DNA of 7,658 nt from VAZQ01 sp040510075 (lineage in GTDB: Bacteria > Pseudomonadota > Alphaproteobacteria > Rhizobiales > Xanthobacteraceae). Numbering within the stretch: position 1 is the first letter of the stretch; each line of letters opens with the position of its first letter. The notes below the pieces were generated by a model. It saw only the letters and a list, made by a program, of their open reading frames with translations, did no database searches and was not told the origin of the DNA. This document shows positions 1 through 5,871 of the stretch, one piece after another. The translations under genes and the position numbers were made by a program. The stretch is taken from NCBI GenBank assembly GCA_040510075.1, contig JBEVJT010000230.1, positions 1 to 7,658 of the forward strand, given 5' to 3'.

Positions 1-1
1 C

Positions 2-1255
2 GCGGGTGAAGATGGCGACGCCGTTGCCGTATTCGTGCTCCGAGGGAAGCCGCAGCGCTTCCTCATAATCCTTGGCGCGCACGACCGAGAGTACCGGGCC
101 AAAAATTTCCTCCTTGTAGATGCGCATGTCGGGGGTCACTTCGTCGAACAGACAGCCGCCCATGAAGAACCCGTTCTCATAGCCCTGCATCTTGAAATTG
201 CGGCCATCGACTTTGAGATTGGCGCCCTCCTTGATGCCCACATCCACATAGTTCTTCACCTTGTTGAGGAGCTCCCGCGTGACCATGGGGCCGTAGTCCG
301 CCTGCGTGTCGGTCGAGGGCCCGACTTTCAGGCTCTCAACGCGCGGAATGAGCTTGTCGACGAGGATATCGGCTGTCTTCTTGCCGACGGGAACGGCCAC
401 GGAGACCGCCATGCAGCGTTCGCCCGCCGATCCGTACCCCGCCCCGATGAGCGCATCTACCGCCTGGTCCATATCTGCATCGGGCATGACTACCATGTGA
501 TTCTTCGCGCCGCCAAAACACTGCACGCGTTTTCCCCGCGCGCAGCCGGTCGTGTAGATGTATTCGGCGATGGCGGTAGAGCCGACGAATCCGATCGCCC
601 TGATGCGCGGGTCGGTGAGGATGGTGTCCACCGCCTCCTTGTCGCCGTTGACGACGTTGAGCACGCCGGGCGGCAGCCCAGCTTCCATCATGAGCTCGGC
701 GAGTCGTAATGGCACGGAGGGGTCGCGCTCGGACGGCTTGAGGATGAACGCGTTGCCGCAGGCAATGGCGGGTGCGAACTTCCACATCGGGATCATAGCT
801 GGGAAGTTGAATGGCGTGATGCCCGCGACAACTCCGAGCGGCTGGCGGACCGAAAATAGATCAATGCCTGGACCCGCGCCTTCGCTGAACTCTCCTTTCA
901 GGAGATGGGGAATGCCGCAGGCGAACTCGACCACTTCGAGGCCGCGCTGGATATCGCCTTTCGAATCGCTGAATGTTTTGCCGTGCTCGGAAGAGAGAAG
1001 GCGCGCAAGAGCATCGAACTCCTTCTGCGCGAGCTCGAGAAACTTGAGCAGCACCCGCGCGCGGCGCTGCGGGTTGGTTGCCGCCCAGCCGGGCTGCGCC
1101 TGTTGCGCGTTGGCGATCGCCTGCTCGACTTCAGCCTTGCTCGCGAAGGCAACTTTCGCCTGGATCTCTCCGGTGTTTGGATTGAATACGTCACCGCTGC
1201 GGCCAGACGCGCCTTGCACCTGCTTGCCACCAATGAAATGGCCGATCTCGCGCAT
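2..1255 (-). CDS. mmsA: Methylmalonate-semialdehyde dehydrogenase (CoA-acylating), partial, C-terminus off the window
   Basis: This gene encodes an NAD-dependent, CoA-acylating aldehyde dehydrogenase that converts methylmalonate semialdehyde to propionyl-CoA (and malonate semialdehyde to acetyl-CoA) in valine, thymine or myo-inositol catabolism; it is cytosolic. The reading frame runs off the left edge, leaving 418 codons visible against about 500 for the family. Visible motifs are TPFNFP around residues 147-152 (N150 as oxyanion-hole Asn), GFVGST at 222-227 in the NAD-binding fold, GGAKNH at 248-253, and GSAGERCMA with the nucleophile Cys281 (codon at 413-415). Asn252 sits where hydrolytic aldehyde dehydrogenases carry the general-base Glu, which is typical of the CoA-dependent MMSDH branch and separates it from ordinary ALDHs. 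The ATG at 1255 is chosen because GGGAGG lies 8 nt upstream and the product begins MREIGHFIGGK as in the family. It is divergent from kup. An iolA role is possible but no inositol genes are in view. Confidence 0.95.
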   Translation of the reverse strand, partial: MREIGHFIGGKQVQGASGRSGDVFNPNTGEIQAKVAFASKAEVEQAIANAQQAQPGWAATNPQRRARVLLKFLELAQKEFDALARLLSSEHGKTFSDSKGDIQRGLEVVEFACGIPHLLKGEFSEGAGPGIDLFSVRQPLGVVAGITPFNFPAMIPMWKFAPAIACGNAFILKPSERDPSVPLRLAELMMEAGLPPGVLNVVNGDKEAVDTILTDPRIRAIGFVGSTAIAEYIYTTGCARGKRVQCFGGAKNHMVVMPDADMDQAVDALIGAGYGSAGERCMAVSVAVPVGKKTADILVDKLIPRVESLKVGPSTDTQADYGPMVTRELLNKVKNYVDVGIKEGANLKVDGRNFKMQGYENGFFMGGCLFDEVTPDMRIYKEEIFGPVLSVVRAKDYEEALRLPSEHEYGNGVAIFTR

Positions 1256-1263
1256 TTCTTTTT

Positions 1264-1269
1264 CCTCCC
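1264..1269 (-). promoter_or_regulatory. Ribosome binding site of mmsA
   Basis: On the minus strand this reads GGGAGG, followed by an A-rich 8-nt spacer and ATG at 1255. It is one of the two clear Shine-Dalgarno sequences in the window and fixes the mmsA start. Confidence 0.8.
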
Positions 1270-1314
1270 ATTGTGCGAGCGCATGCCGCCTTGGCAGCCC
1301 GCCTTCGTTCCATT

Positions 1315-1343
1315 CAGATAGCCTAGCCGGGCGCCACCCGCAA
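1315..1343 (-). promoter_or_regulatory. Candidate mmsA promoter (weak)
   Basis: On the minus strand TTGCGG (1343-1338) and TATCTG (1320-1315) are separated by 17 nt. Each matches the sigma-70 consensus at only 3 of 6 positions, and the -10 lies about 60 nt upstream of the mmsA ATG. The spacing is right but the match is poor, and GC-rich alphaproteobacterial promoters are hard to call by eye. Confidence 0.25.
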
Positions 1344-1419
1344 AGTGCAGCAAAGGCTGCCGTCAGGGGCGAGGGATTCTCTGAACCGCCATGCGCAAAA
1401 TGTATGCTGAAACGATGAA

Positions 1420-1436
1420 GGCGTGCGCAGCACGCC
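1420..1436. repeat. Perfect inverted repeat, possible operator or hairpin
   Basis: GGCGTGC (1420-1426) and GCACGCC (1430-1436) are perfect reverse complements around a 3-nt GCA centre. No T-tract follows on either strand, so it is not a standard intrinsic terminator. It lies about 22 nt upstream of the candidate kup -35 element and about 77 nt upstream of the mmsA -35 candidate, so an operator for a regulator of either gene is possible. Function is not established. Confidence 0.4.
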
Positions 1437-1457
1437 GGAACCAGTCCTTGTGCGGCA

Positions 1458-1486
1458 TGTTGCTAGCGCAGAAGGCGTGATATACA
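1458..1486 (+). promoter_or_regulatory. Candidate kup promoter (weak)
   Basis: A TATACA hexamer at 1481-1486 is the best -10-like sequence upstream of kup. Possible -35 partners are TGTTGC (1458-1463, 17-nt spacer) or TTGCTA (1460-1465, 15-nt spacer), neither strong. It would give a 5' leader of roughly 60 nt before the kup ATG at 1554. Confidence 0.3.
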
Positions 1487-1553
1487 GCTGCCCCTCTTTC
1501 GTACCCCCGAAGCATGATCCGTTCCTGCATGGTGATCGGTTTTTGAGGCAGGC

Positions 1554-3464
1554 ATGCCGTCCACCATCGCTGCCGCCGGGGCCCTTCGTACGCAAGCTTC
1601 CTCGCGGTCCACCTTTTGGGGACTGACGCTCGGCACCATTGGCGTCGTCTTTGGCGATATCGGAACGAGCCCGCTCTACGCGTTCCGCGAAGCCATCAAC
1701 GCCGCGGTTGCCGGCAGCGATGGGGCAGTTTTGCGCGAGCCGGTACTCGGGGTGCTGTCGCTCATTCTCTGGGCGCTGATCGTCATCGTCACGCTGAAAT
1801 ACGTGGTGATCCTGCTGCGCGCGGACAATGGCGGAGAAGGCGGCACGCTTGCGCTCATGGCGTTGGCGCAGCGCGCGCTCGGCAACCGTGCAGGGGTCGT
1901 GGCCCTGTGCGGGATCATCAGCGCTGCATTGTTCTATGGCGATGCGATGATCACACCGGCGCTTTCCGTGCTCTCCGCCGTCGAAGGTCTGAAAGTCGCA
2001 ACCCCGGCCTTCGAGCATTACGTCGTGCCACTCACGGTTGTCATCCTGGTCGCGTTGTTTTCTCTCCAGGCGACAGGCACGTCCAAGGTTGCCTCGTTCT
2101 TCGGGCCGATCACAGCGGTGTGGTTCTTGGTCATCGCGATCGCAGGATTAGTGTCGGTGGTGCGCGATCCAGAAGTCCTTTTCGCCTTCAATCCGTATTA
2201 CGCCGTCCGTTTCTTGACTACGCATGGAATGGTCGGCTTGATCACGCTCGGCGCCGTCTTCCTTGCGGTTACCGGCGCTGAGGCGCTCTACGCGGATCTC
2301 GGCCATTTCGGCCGCAGGCCCATCCAGACCGCCTGGGTGGGGTTTATGTTTCCAGCGCTGGCGCTGAATTATCTGGGACAGGGCGCGCTGGTGCTCGCGA
2401 ATCCGAAGGCGCTCGAGAGTCCCTTCTTTCTGCTCTTTCCGGACTGGGCGCTGCTGCCCATGGTGGCGCTCGCTACCGCGGCGACGGTGATCGCCAGCCA
2501 GGCGGTGATTACCGGCACGTACTCAATGACGCAGCAGGCGATTCAGCTCGGGTTGCTGCCGCGTCTCGAGGTTCGACATACTTCCGAAGCCCATTACGGG
2601 CAGATCTATATGCCGCGGGTGAATCTTTTTCTGCTGGTCGGCGTGCTGCTGCTCGTTGGACTGTTTCGTTCGTCAAGCGCTTTGGCTTCTGCCTACGGCA
2701 TAGCTGTCAGCGGTACGATGGTCGCCGACGGACTCATGGCTCTCGTGGTCGTGTGGAAAGTATGGCGCTGGTCCCCGCTTGCCGCCTGCGCCTTGATGAC
2801 CCCGTTCTTGTTCGTTGATCTGACGTTCTTCGGCGCTAATCTGCTCAAGATATTCGAAGGCGCCTGGGTGCCGCTGGCGTTTGGCAGCCTGGTCATGACG
2901 ACGATGTATACCTGGCGACGCGGTACTCGGCTTCTGCTCGAAAAGACCAGGCGTCAGGAAATCGGCCTCAGCGATCTGGTGCGCATGCTGGAGAAAAAGC
3001 CGCCTACACGGGTGCCGGGCACCGCGGTTTTTCTCACCAGCACCCCCGATTCCGCTCCGACTGCTCTGATGCACAGCCTCAAGCACTACAAGGTGCTGCA
3101 CGAGCACAATGTCATTCTCACCATCAAGACGGAACAGACGCCCAGAGTAGAACCCAGCGAACGAGTGACCATCGAAAACGTCGGGGAGACATTCACGCGC
3201 GTGGGGCTGCGGTTCGGGTTCATGGAAAGTCCCAATGTGCCGAAAGCGCTTGCAATCGCGCGCAAGCTGGGCTGGACCTTCGACATCATGTCGACGTCTT
3301 TCTTCCTCTCTCGCCGTGCGCTCAAGCCGGCGGCACGCTCCGGCATGCCGCAGTGGCAGGACCGTCTTTTCATCATGCTGACCCGCATCGCCAACGACGC
3401 GACCGACTATTTCCAGATCCCGACGGGCCGGGTCGTGGAAGTCGGCACGCAGGTGACGATATAG
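1554..3464 (+). CDS. kup: Potassium uptake permease Kup (KUP/HAK/KT family)
   Basis: This is an inner-membrane K+ transporter of the KUP/HAK/KT family, thought to work by proton symport. The 636 residues match the family length (E. coli Kup is 622). The N-terminal signature GVVFGDIGTSPLY spans about residues 30-42, followed by NGGEGGTLAL at 92-101, FYGDAMITPALSVL at 127-140 and TGAEALYADLGHFG at 240-253. Conserved acidic residues D34, D130, E243 and D248 lie in or beside membrane segments. About twelve hydrophobic segments run from residue 22 to 452, then a cytoplasmic C-terminal domain of about 185 residues. The start ATG has only a short GAGG (1545-1548) at 5-nt spacing, and no better in-frame start is present. 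It is the first gene of a run with a rhodanese and a polyamine-binding protein. No c-di-AMP riboswitch is apparent upstream. I see no truncation or frameshift. Confidence 0.97.
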   Translation: MPSTIAAAGALRTQASSRSTFWGLTLGTIGVVFGDIGTSPLYAFREAINAAVAGSDGAVLREPVLGVLSLILWALIVIVTLKYVVILLRADNGGEGGTLALMALAQRALGNRAGVVALCGIISAALFYGDAMITPALSVLSAVEGLKVATPAFEHYVVPLTVVILVALFSLQATGTSKVASFFGPITAVWFLVIAIAGLVSVVRDPEVLFAFNPYYAVRFLTTHGMVGLITLGAVFLAVTGAEALYADLGHFGRRPIQTAWVGFMFPALALNYLGQGALVLANPKALESPFFLLFPDWALLPMVALATAATVIASQAVITGTYSMTQQAIQLGLLPRLEVRHTSEAHYGQIYMPRVNLFLLVGVLLLVGLFRSSSALASAYGIAVSGTMVADGLMALVVVWKVWRWSPLAACALMTPFLFVDLTFFGANLLKIFEGAWVPLAFGSLVMTTMYTWRRGTRLLLEKTRRQEIGLSDLVRMLEKKPPTRVPGTAVFLTSTPDSAPTALMHSLKHYKVLHEHNVILTIKTEQTPRVEPSERVTIENVGETFTRVGLRFGFMESPNVPKALAIARKLGWTFDIMSTSFFLSRRALKPAARSGMPQWQDRLFIMLTRIANDATDYFQIPTGRVVEVGTQVTI

Positions 3465-3471
3465 GAAGGAG
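3464..3471 (+). promoter_or_regulatory. Ribosome binding site of the rhodanese gene
   Basis: GGAAGGAG starts on the last base of the kup stop codon; its AAGGAG core (3466-3471) lies 8 nt from the ATG at 3480. It is the best Shine-Dalgarno in the plus-strand run and implies the rhodanese is translated efficiently in its own right. Confidence 0.8.
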
Positions 3472-3479
3472 CATTCTTC

Positions 3480-3815
3480 ATGGCTGCGCAACTTACCCGC
3501 GAAAACGTACGCGACCTCTCGCCAGAAGAGGTCGCGCGCGGCATTGCCGAAGGCACAGTGCTGCTGGTCGACGTGCGCGAGCCGAACGAAACCACGGTCG
3601 AGCGCTATCCGGAAGCGTTTTTTCTCCCCATGTCGCAATTCGATCCCGCCGCGATCCCCGATCCGCAAGGGAAACAGGTCGTGTTCGCATGCAGTGTGGG
3701 AGGCCGCTCGGTCAGGGCCTCGCTGATCGCCCAGGCCGCAGGCCTTCCATATAACGCGCATCTCGCGGGGGGCCTGAAGGCCTGGAAGGCGGTCGGACTG
3801 CCCACGCAAGAGTAA
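3480..3815 (+). CDS. Single-domain rhodanese-like sulfurtransferase
   Basis: This is a 111-residue cytoplasmic protein made of one rhodanese homology domain, the size of GlpE/PspE-type sulfurtransferases. LLVDVREPNE (28-37) is the conserved second strand and loop. The active-site loop CSVGGRS (71-77) carries the persulfide-forming Cys71 and the CxxGxRS pattern of active enzymes. HLAGGLKAW (94-102) matches the C-terminal rhodanese signature. There is no signal peptide. The gene starts 15 nt after kup with a strong ribosome binding site, and its TAA overlaps the next ATG by one base (TAATG), so it is probably co-transcribed with both neighbours. The in vivo substrate cannot be read from sequence; thiosulfate or protein persulfide transfer is the general family activity. 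I see no known partner such as a thiosulfate oxidation or tRNA thiolation gene nearby. Confidence 0.93.
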   Translation: MAAQLTRENVRDLSPEEVARGIAEGTVLLVDVREPNETTVERYPEAFFLPMSQFDPAAIPDPQGKQVVFACSVGGRSVRASLIAQAAGLPYNAHLAGGLKAWKAVGLPTQE

Positions 3816-4918
3816 TGCCCGCCGCGACCATGAACTTTGTTGCCGCAACGCTTGCAGCGCTGATGTTGTTCAGCACTGCCGAGGCGGCGGAACGCGTGGT
3901 CAATGTCTATAACTGGTCGGATTACGTCGCGCCGAGCGTGGTCGAGAGCTTCACGAAAGAAACGGGCATCCGGGTCCGCTACGACACTTTCGATTCGAAC
4001 GACACGCTCGAAACAAAGCTGCTCGCCGGCAAATCCGGGTACGACGTGGTGGTACCGACCGCCTATTTCATGGAGCGCCAGATCAAGATCGGCATCTTTC
4101 AGAAACTCGACAAGACCAAGCTGCCGAACCTCGCGAACATGTGGTCCAAAATCTCGACTCGTCTCGCCGCCTATGATCCGGGCAACGAGTATGCCGTCAA
4201 CTACATGTGGGGCACGACCGGGATAGGCTACAACAGCAAAAACGCGCGCGAGGCTCTCGGCGCTGACGGCCGCGGTATCGACAGCTGGGACATCGTGTTC
4301 AAGCCGGAGTACCTGTCGCGCTTCAAGGATTGCGGCGTGCACATGCTCGATTCGTCTGACGACATCCTGCCGGCCGCTCTGCGCTACCTCGGTCTCGATC
4401 CCAACTCGACGGCGGAAGACGATCTTAACCGCGCAGCCGATCTCGTAAGCCGAGTGCGGCCGATGGTGCGCAAGTTTCACTCATCCGAATACGTCAATGC
4501 GCTGGCTTCGGGCGAAATCTGCCTCGCCGTGGGTTACTCCGGAGACATCAAGCAGGCGCAGAAGCGCGCGAGCGAAGCGAAGAAAAAAATCGACATCGCC
4601 TACGTCATCCCGAAAGAAGGCGCGCAGCTGTGGTTCGACAATCTGGCCATTCCGCGCGATGCCAAGAACGTGGCGGAAGCCTATGCGTTCATCGACTATC
4701 TGCAGAAGCCGGAGATGGCTGCGGCGAACTCGAACTATGTCGCCTACGCGAACGGAAATCTCGCCAGCCAGAAATTCGTCGATCTCGCGTTACTCAATGA
4801 CAAGAGCGTCTATCCGGACGAGGCCACGATGCAGCGGCTGTTCACCATCAACGCGCACGACCACAAGACCGAACGGCTGATGAACCGGCTGTGGATCCGG
4901 GTGAAGACGGGAAGGTAG
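3815..4918 (+). CDS. potF: Periplasmic polyamine-binding protein, PotF/SpuD-like
   Basis: This is a substrate-binding protein of a polyamine ABC transporter, 367 residues, close to E. coli PotF along its whole length. Residues about 6-24 form a hydrophobic signal segment ending in AEA, with likely cleavage after A24; there is no lipobox, so it should be soluble in the periplasm. Binding-site residues aligned with PotF are W34-S35-D36-Y37, D183, D244, D275 and Y311. C173 and C236 align with PotF's cysteine pair. FHSSEYVNALASGEIC (221-236) is strongly PotF-like. Three pocket positions differ: Y84 (Ser in PotF), Y241 (Trp) and W273 (Phe). The start at 3815 overlaps the rhodanese stop as TAATG, and no Shine-Dalgarno is visible, so translation is probably coupled. 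An ATG at 3830 would give a shorter signal peptide and is a real alternative. No potGHI genes follow; the next gene is convergent. Putrescine, spermidine or a related amine are all possible ligands. Confidence 0.92.
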   Translation: MPAATMNFVAATLAALMLFSTAEAAERVVNVYNWSDYVAPSVVESFTKETGIRVRYDTFDSNDTLETKLLAGKSGYDVVVPTAYFMERQIKIGIFQKLDKTKLPNLANMWSKISTRLAAYDPGNEYAVNYMWGTTGIGYNSKNAREALGADGRGIDSWDIVFKPEYLSRFKDCGVHMLDSSDDILPAALRYLGLDPNSTAEDDLNRAADLVSRVRPMVRKFHSSEYVNALASGEICLAVGYSGDIKQAQKRASEAKKKIDIAYVIPKEGAQLWFDNLAIPRDAKNVAEAYAFIDYLQKPEMAAANSNYVAYANGNLASQKFVDLALLNDKSVYPDEATMQRLFTINAHDHKTERLMNRLWIRVKTGR

Positions 4919-4926
4919 CCTGTCCT

Positions 4927-5871
4927 TTACCGCCACCGGCGGTGCAGCCAGAGCCACTGTTCGGGGTGTTCGCGCACCCAGCCTTCAATCACTGTGGTGA
5001 TCGCCTGCATCGTGCCCTGCACGTCGAGCTTGCCGTCCGCATCGCGCGGCGTCTCGATCGCCTCCGACAGGTCGACGCGAAAGCGATGGCGGTCAGGCAG
5101 GCGCACGACGCGGGTGCCATGAATGGGGCAATCGATATGCCGCGCCAGCCGTGCGATGAAGGGATTGGCTTTGCAGCACCGGCCAAAAAATATCACGTCA
5201 ACGCCGTTCACGAAGTGCTGGTCGACCAGCATGGCGACGTGGCCGCCTTGTTCGAGAATGCGCATGAGCTTGGGTGGCGCATCAAGCCCGGTGGGCACGA
5301 GGTTGCCCATGCTGCCGGCGCGGATCCCGATGATCGCGTCGCTCGCAGAGCCGATGTTGAGCCGGCGGTAAAGCACGGTTGCGTCGAGATCGAACTTTTG
5401 CGCGACAAAAGCGGGCAATTCCCAGTTGGCGAGGTGGGCGGCGAAGATCAGAGCGGGCTTGCCGTCGCGGCGCATTCGTTGAAACCGCTCATCGGTCGCG
5501 AGCGTGTAATGAATGTCGCCATCCTCGTTCCGGGGAGGGAAGAACATCTGCAGCCGATCGATATGAGGAAATTCGGCCGCCACGCGGCCGAGATTGTCCC
5601 AGATTGCACGTAGGATTCGTGCGATTTCCTCAGTCGATTTTTCAGGAAAAGCCGCGGCAAGGTTGGCATGCCCAAGGCGGTGCTCCTTGAGCAGGGGTCC
5701 GACCGTACGCATAACCGCGGCGGCAAAATCCGCCATCGGCCGGCGCGGCACGAGGCGGAGGATGCGCAACAGGCCGACCGCAAGCGCGCCGAGGAGCGCG
5801 TCGGCAGCGATCTTGATGCGGCGCTCGGCGCGGCGAACCCGCCTGCGCACAGTCACAGGCGGAGATCGCAT
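4927..5871 (-). CDS. lpxXL: Lipid A acyltransferase (LpxL/HtrB family), probable very-long-chain acyltransferase LpxXL
   Basis: This is an inner-membrane acyltransferase that adds a secondary acyl chain to lipid A from acyl-ACP; in rhizobia LpxXL transfers 27-hydroxyoctacosanoate from AcpXL. With the start at 5871 the protein is 314 residues, the usual family size. A very basic N-terminus (RRRVRRAERRIK, 9-20) precedes one membrane segment (about 21-41). The catalytic HX4E motif is HLANWE at 146-151. LVDQHFVNGVDVIFFG (215-230) and EQWLWLHRRW (304-313) are conserved family blocks. The frame stays open upstream to 6138, but that extension overlaps the dehydrogenase gene antiparallel to none of its motifs and adds nothing conserved. 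The ATG at 5871 shares one base with the upstream TGA (TGATG), with no Shine-Dalgarno, pointing to coupled reinitiation. The LpxXL rather than LpxL assignment rests on the fabF and dehydrogenase neighbours, not on residues I can name. Confidence 0.88.
   Translation of the reverse strand: MRSPPVTVRRRVRRAERRIKIAADALLGALAVGLLRILRLVPRRPMADFAAAVMRTVGPLLKEHRLGHANLAAAFPEKSTEEIARILRAIWDNLGRVAAEFPHIDRLQMFFPPRNEDGDIHYTLATDERFQRMRRDGKPALIFAAHLANWELPAFVAQKFDLDATVLYRRLNIGSASDAIIGIRAGSMGNLVPTGLDAPPKLMRILEQGGHVAMLVDQHFVNGVDVIFFGRCCKANPFIARLARHIDCPIHGTRVVRLPDRHRFRVDLSEAIETPRDADGKLDVQGTMQAITTVIEGWVREHPEQWLWLHRRWR
4929..4943. terminator. Short perfect hairpin at the convergent junction, possible terminator element
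   Basis: ACCGCC (4929-4934) and GGCGGT (4938-4943) pair perfectly around a 3-nt loop, at the end of lpxXL and 10 nt past the potF stop. Neither strand has a T-tract after the stem, so it is not a classical intrinsic terminator. Only 8 bases separate the two convergent stop codons, so termination for either run must lie inside or beyond the opposing gene. Confidence 0.3.

Larger units (their letters stand above)
1256..1553. other. Divergent intergenic region between mmsA and kup
   Basis: About 298 bases lie between the two divergent start codons and should hold both promoters. The region contains the mmsA Shine-Dalgarno, a weak minus-strand promoter candidate (1315-1343), a perfect inverted repeat (1420-1436) and a weak plus-strand promoter candidate (1458-1486). 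A 9-bp direct repeat, GAAGGCGTG, occurs at 1417-1425 and 1471-1479; the first copy runs into the left arm of the inverted repeat and the second abuts the -10 candidate. I see no tRNA, riboswitch or credible small coding gene. A short plus-strand frame (1423-1626) runs into kup in another frame and has no family resemblance. Confidence 0.7.

Noticed and set aside
558..1418. Plus-strand open frame of 286 codons opposite mmsA
   Set aside because: It is antisense to an unmistakable aldehyde dehydrogenase with all catalytic motifs, has low-complexity Ser/Arg-rich composition and matches no family I recognise.
1423..1626. Plus-strand 67-codon frame across the kup start
   Set aside because: It is Pro-rich, overlaps the kup N-terminus out of frame, has no ribosome binding site and shows no conserved motif; it is probably kup leader sequence.
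2673..3848. Minus-strand open frame of 391 codons opposite kup and the rhodanese
   Set aside because: It spans two real genes and the start of a third on the other strand. The translation is rich in Arg/His/Glu and has no fold signature; long antisense frames are common in GC-rich DNA.
3605..4480. Minus-strand open frame of 291 codons opposite the rhodanese and potF
   Set aside because: It is antisense to two well-supported genes and has no recognisable domain.
4891..5613. Plus-strand open frame of 240 codons beginning inside potF
   Set aside because: It is the antisense shadow of lpxXL, whose HX4E and C-terminal blocks are clear on the minus strand.
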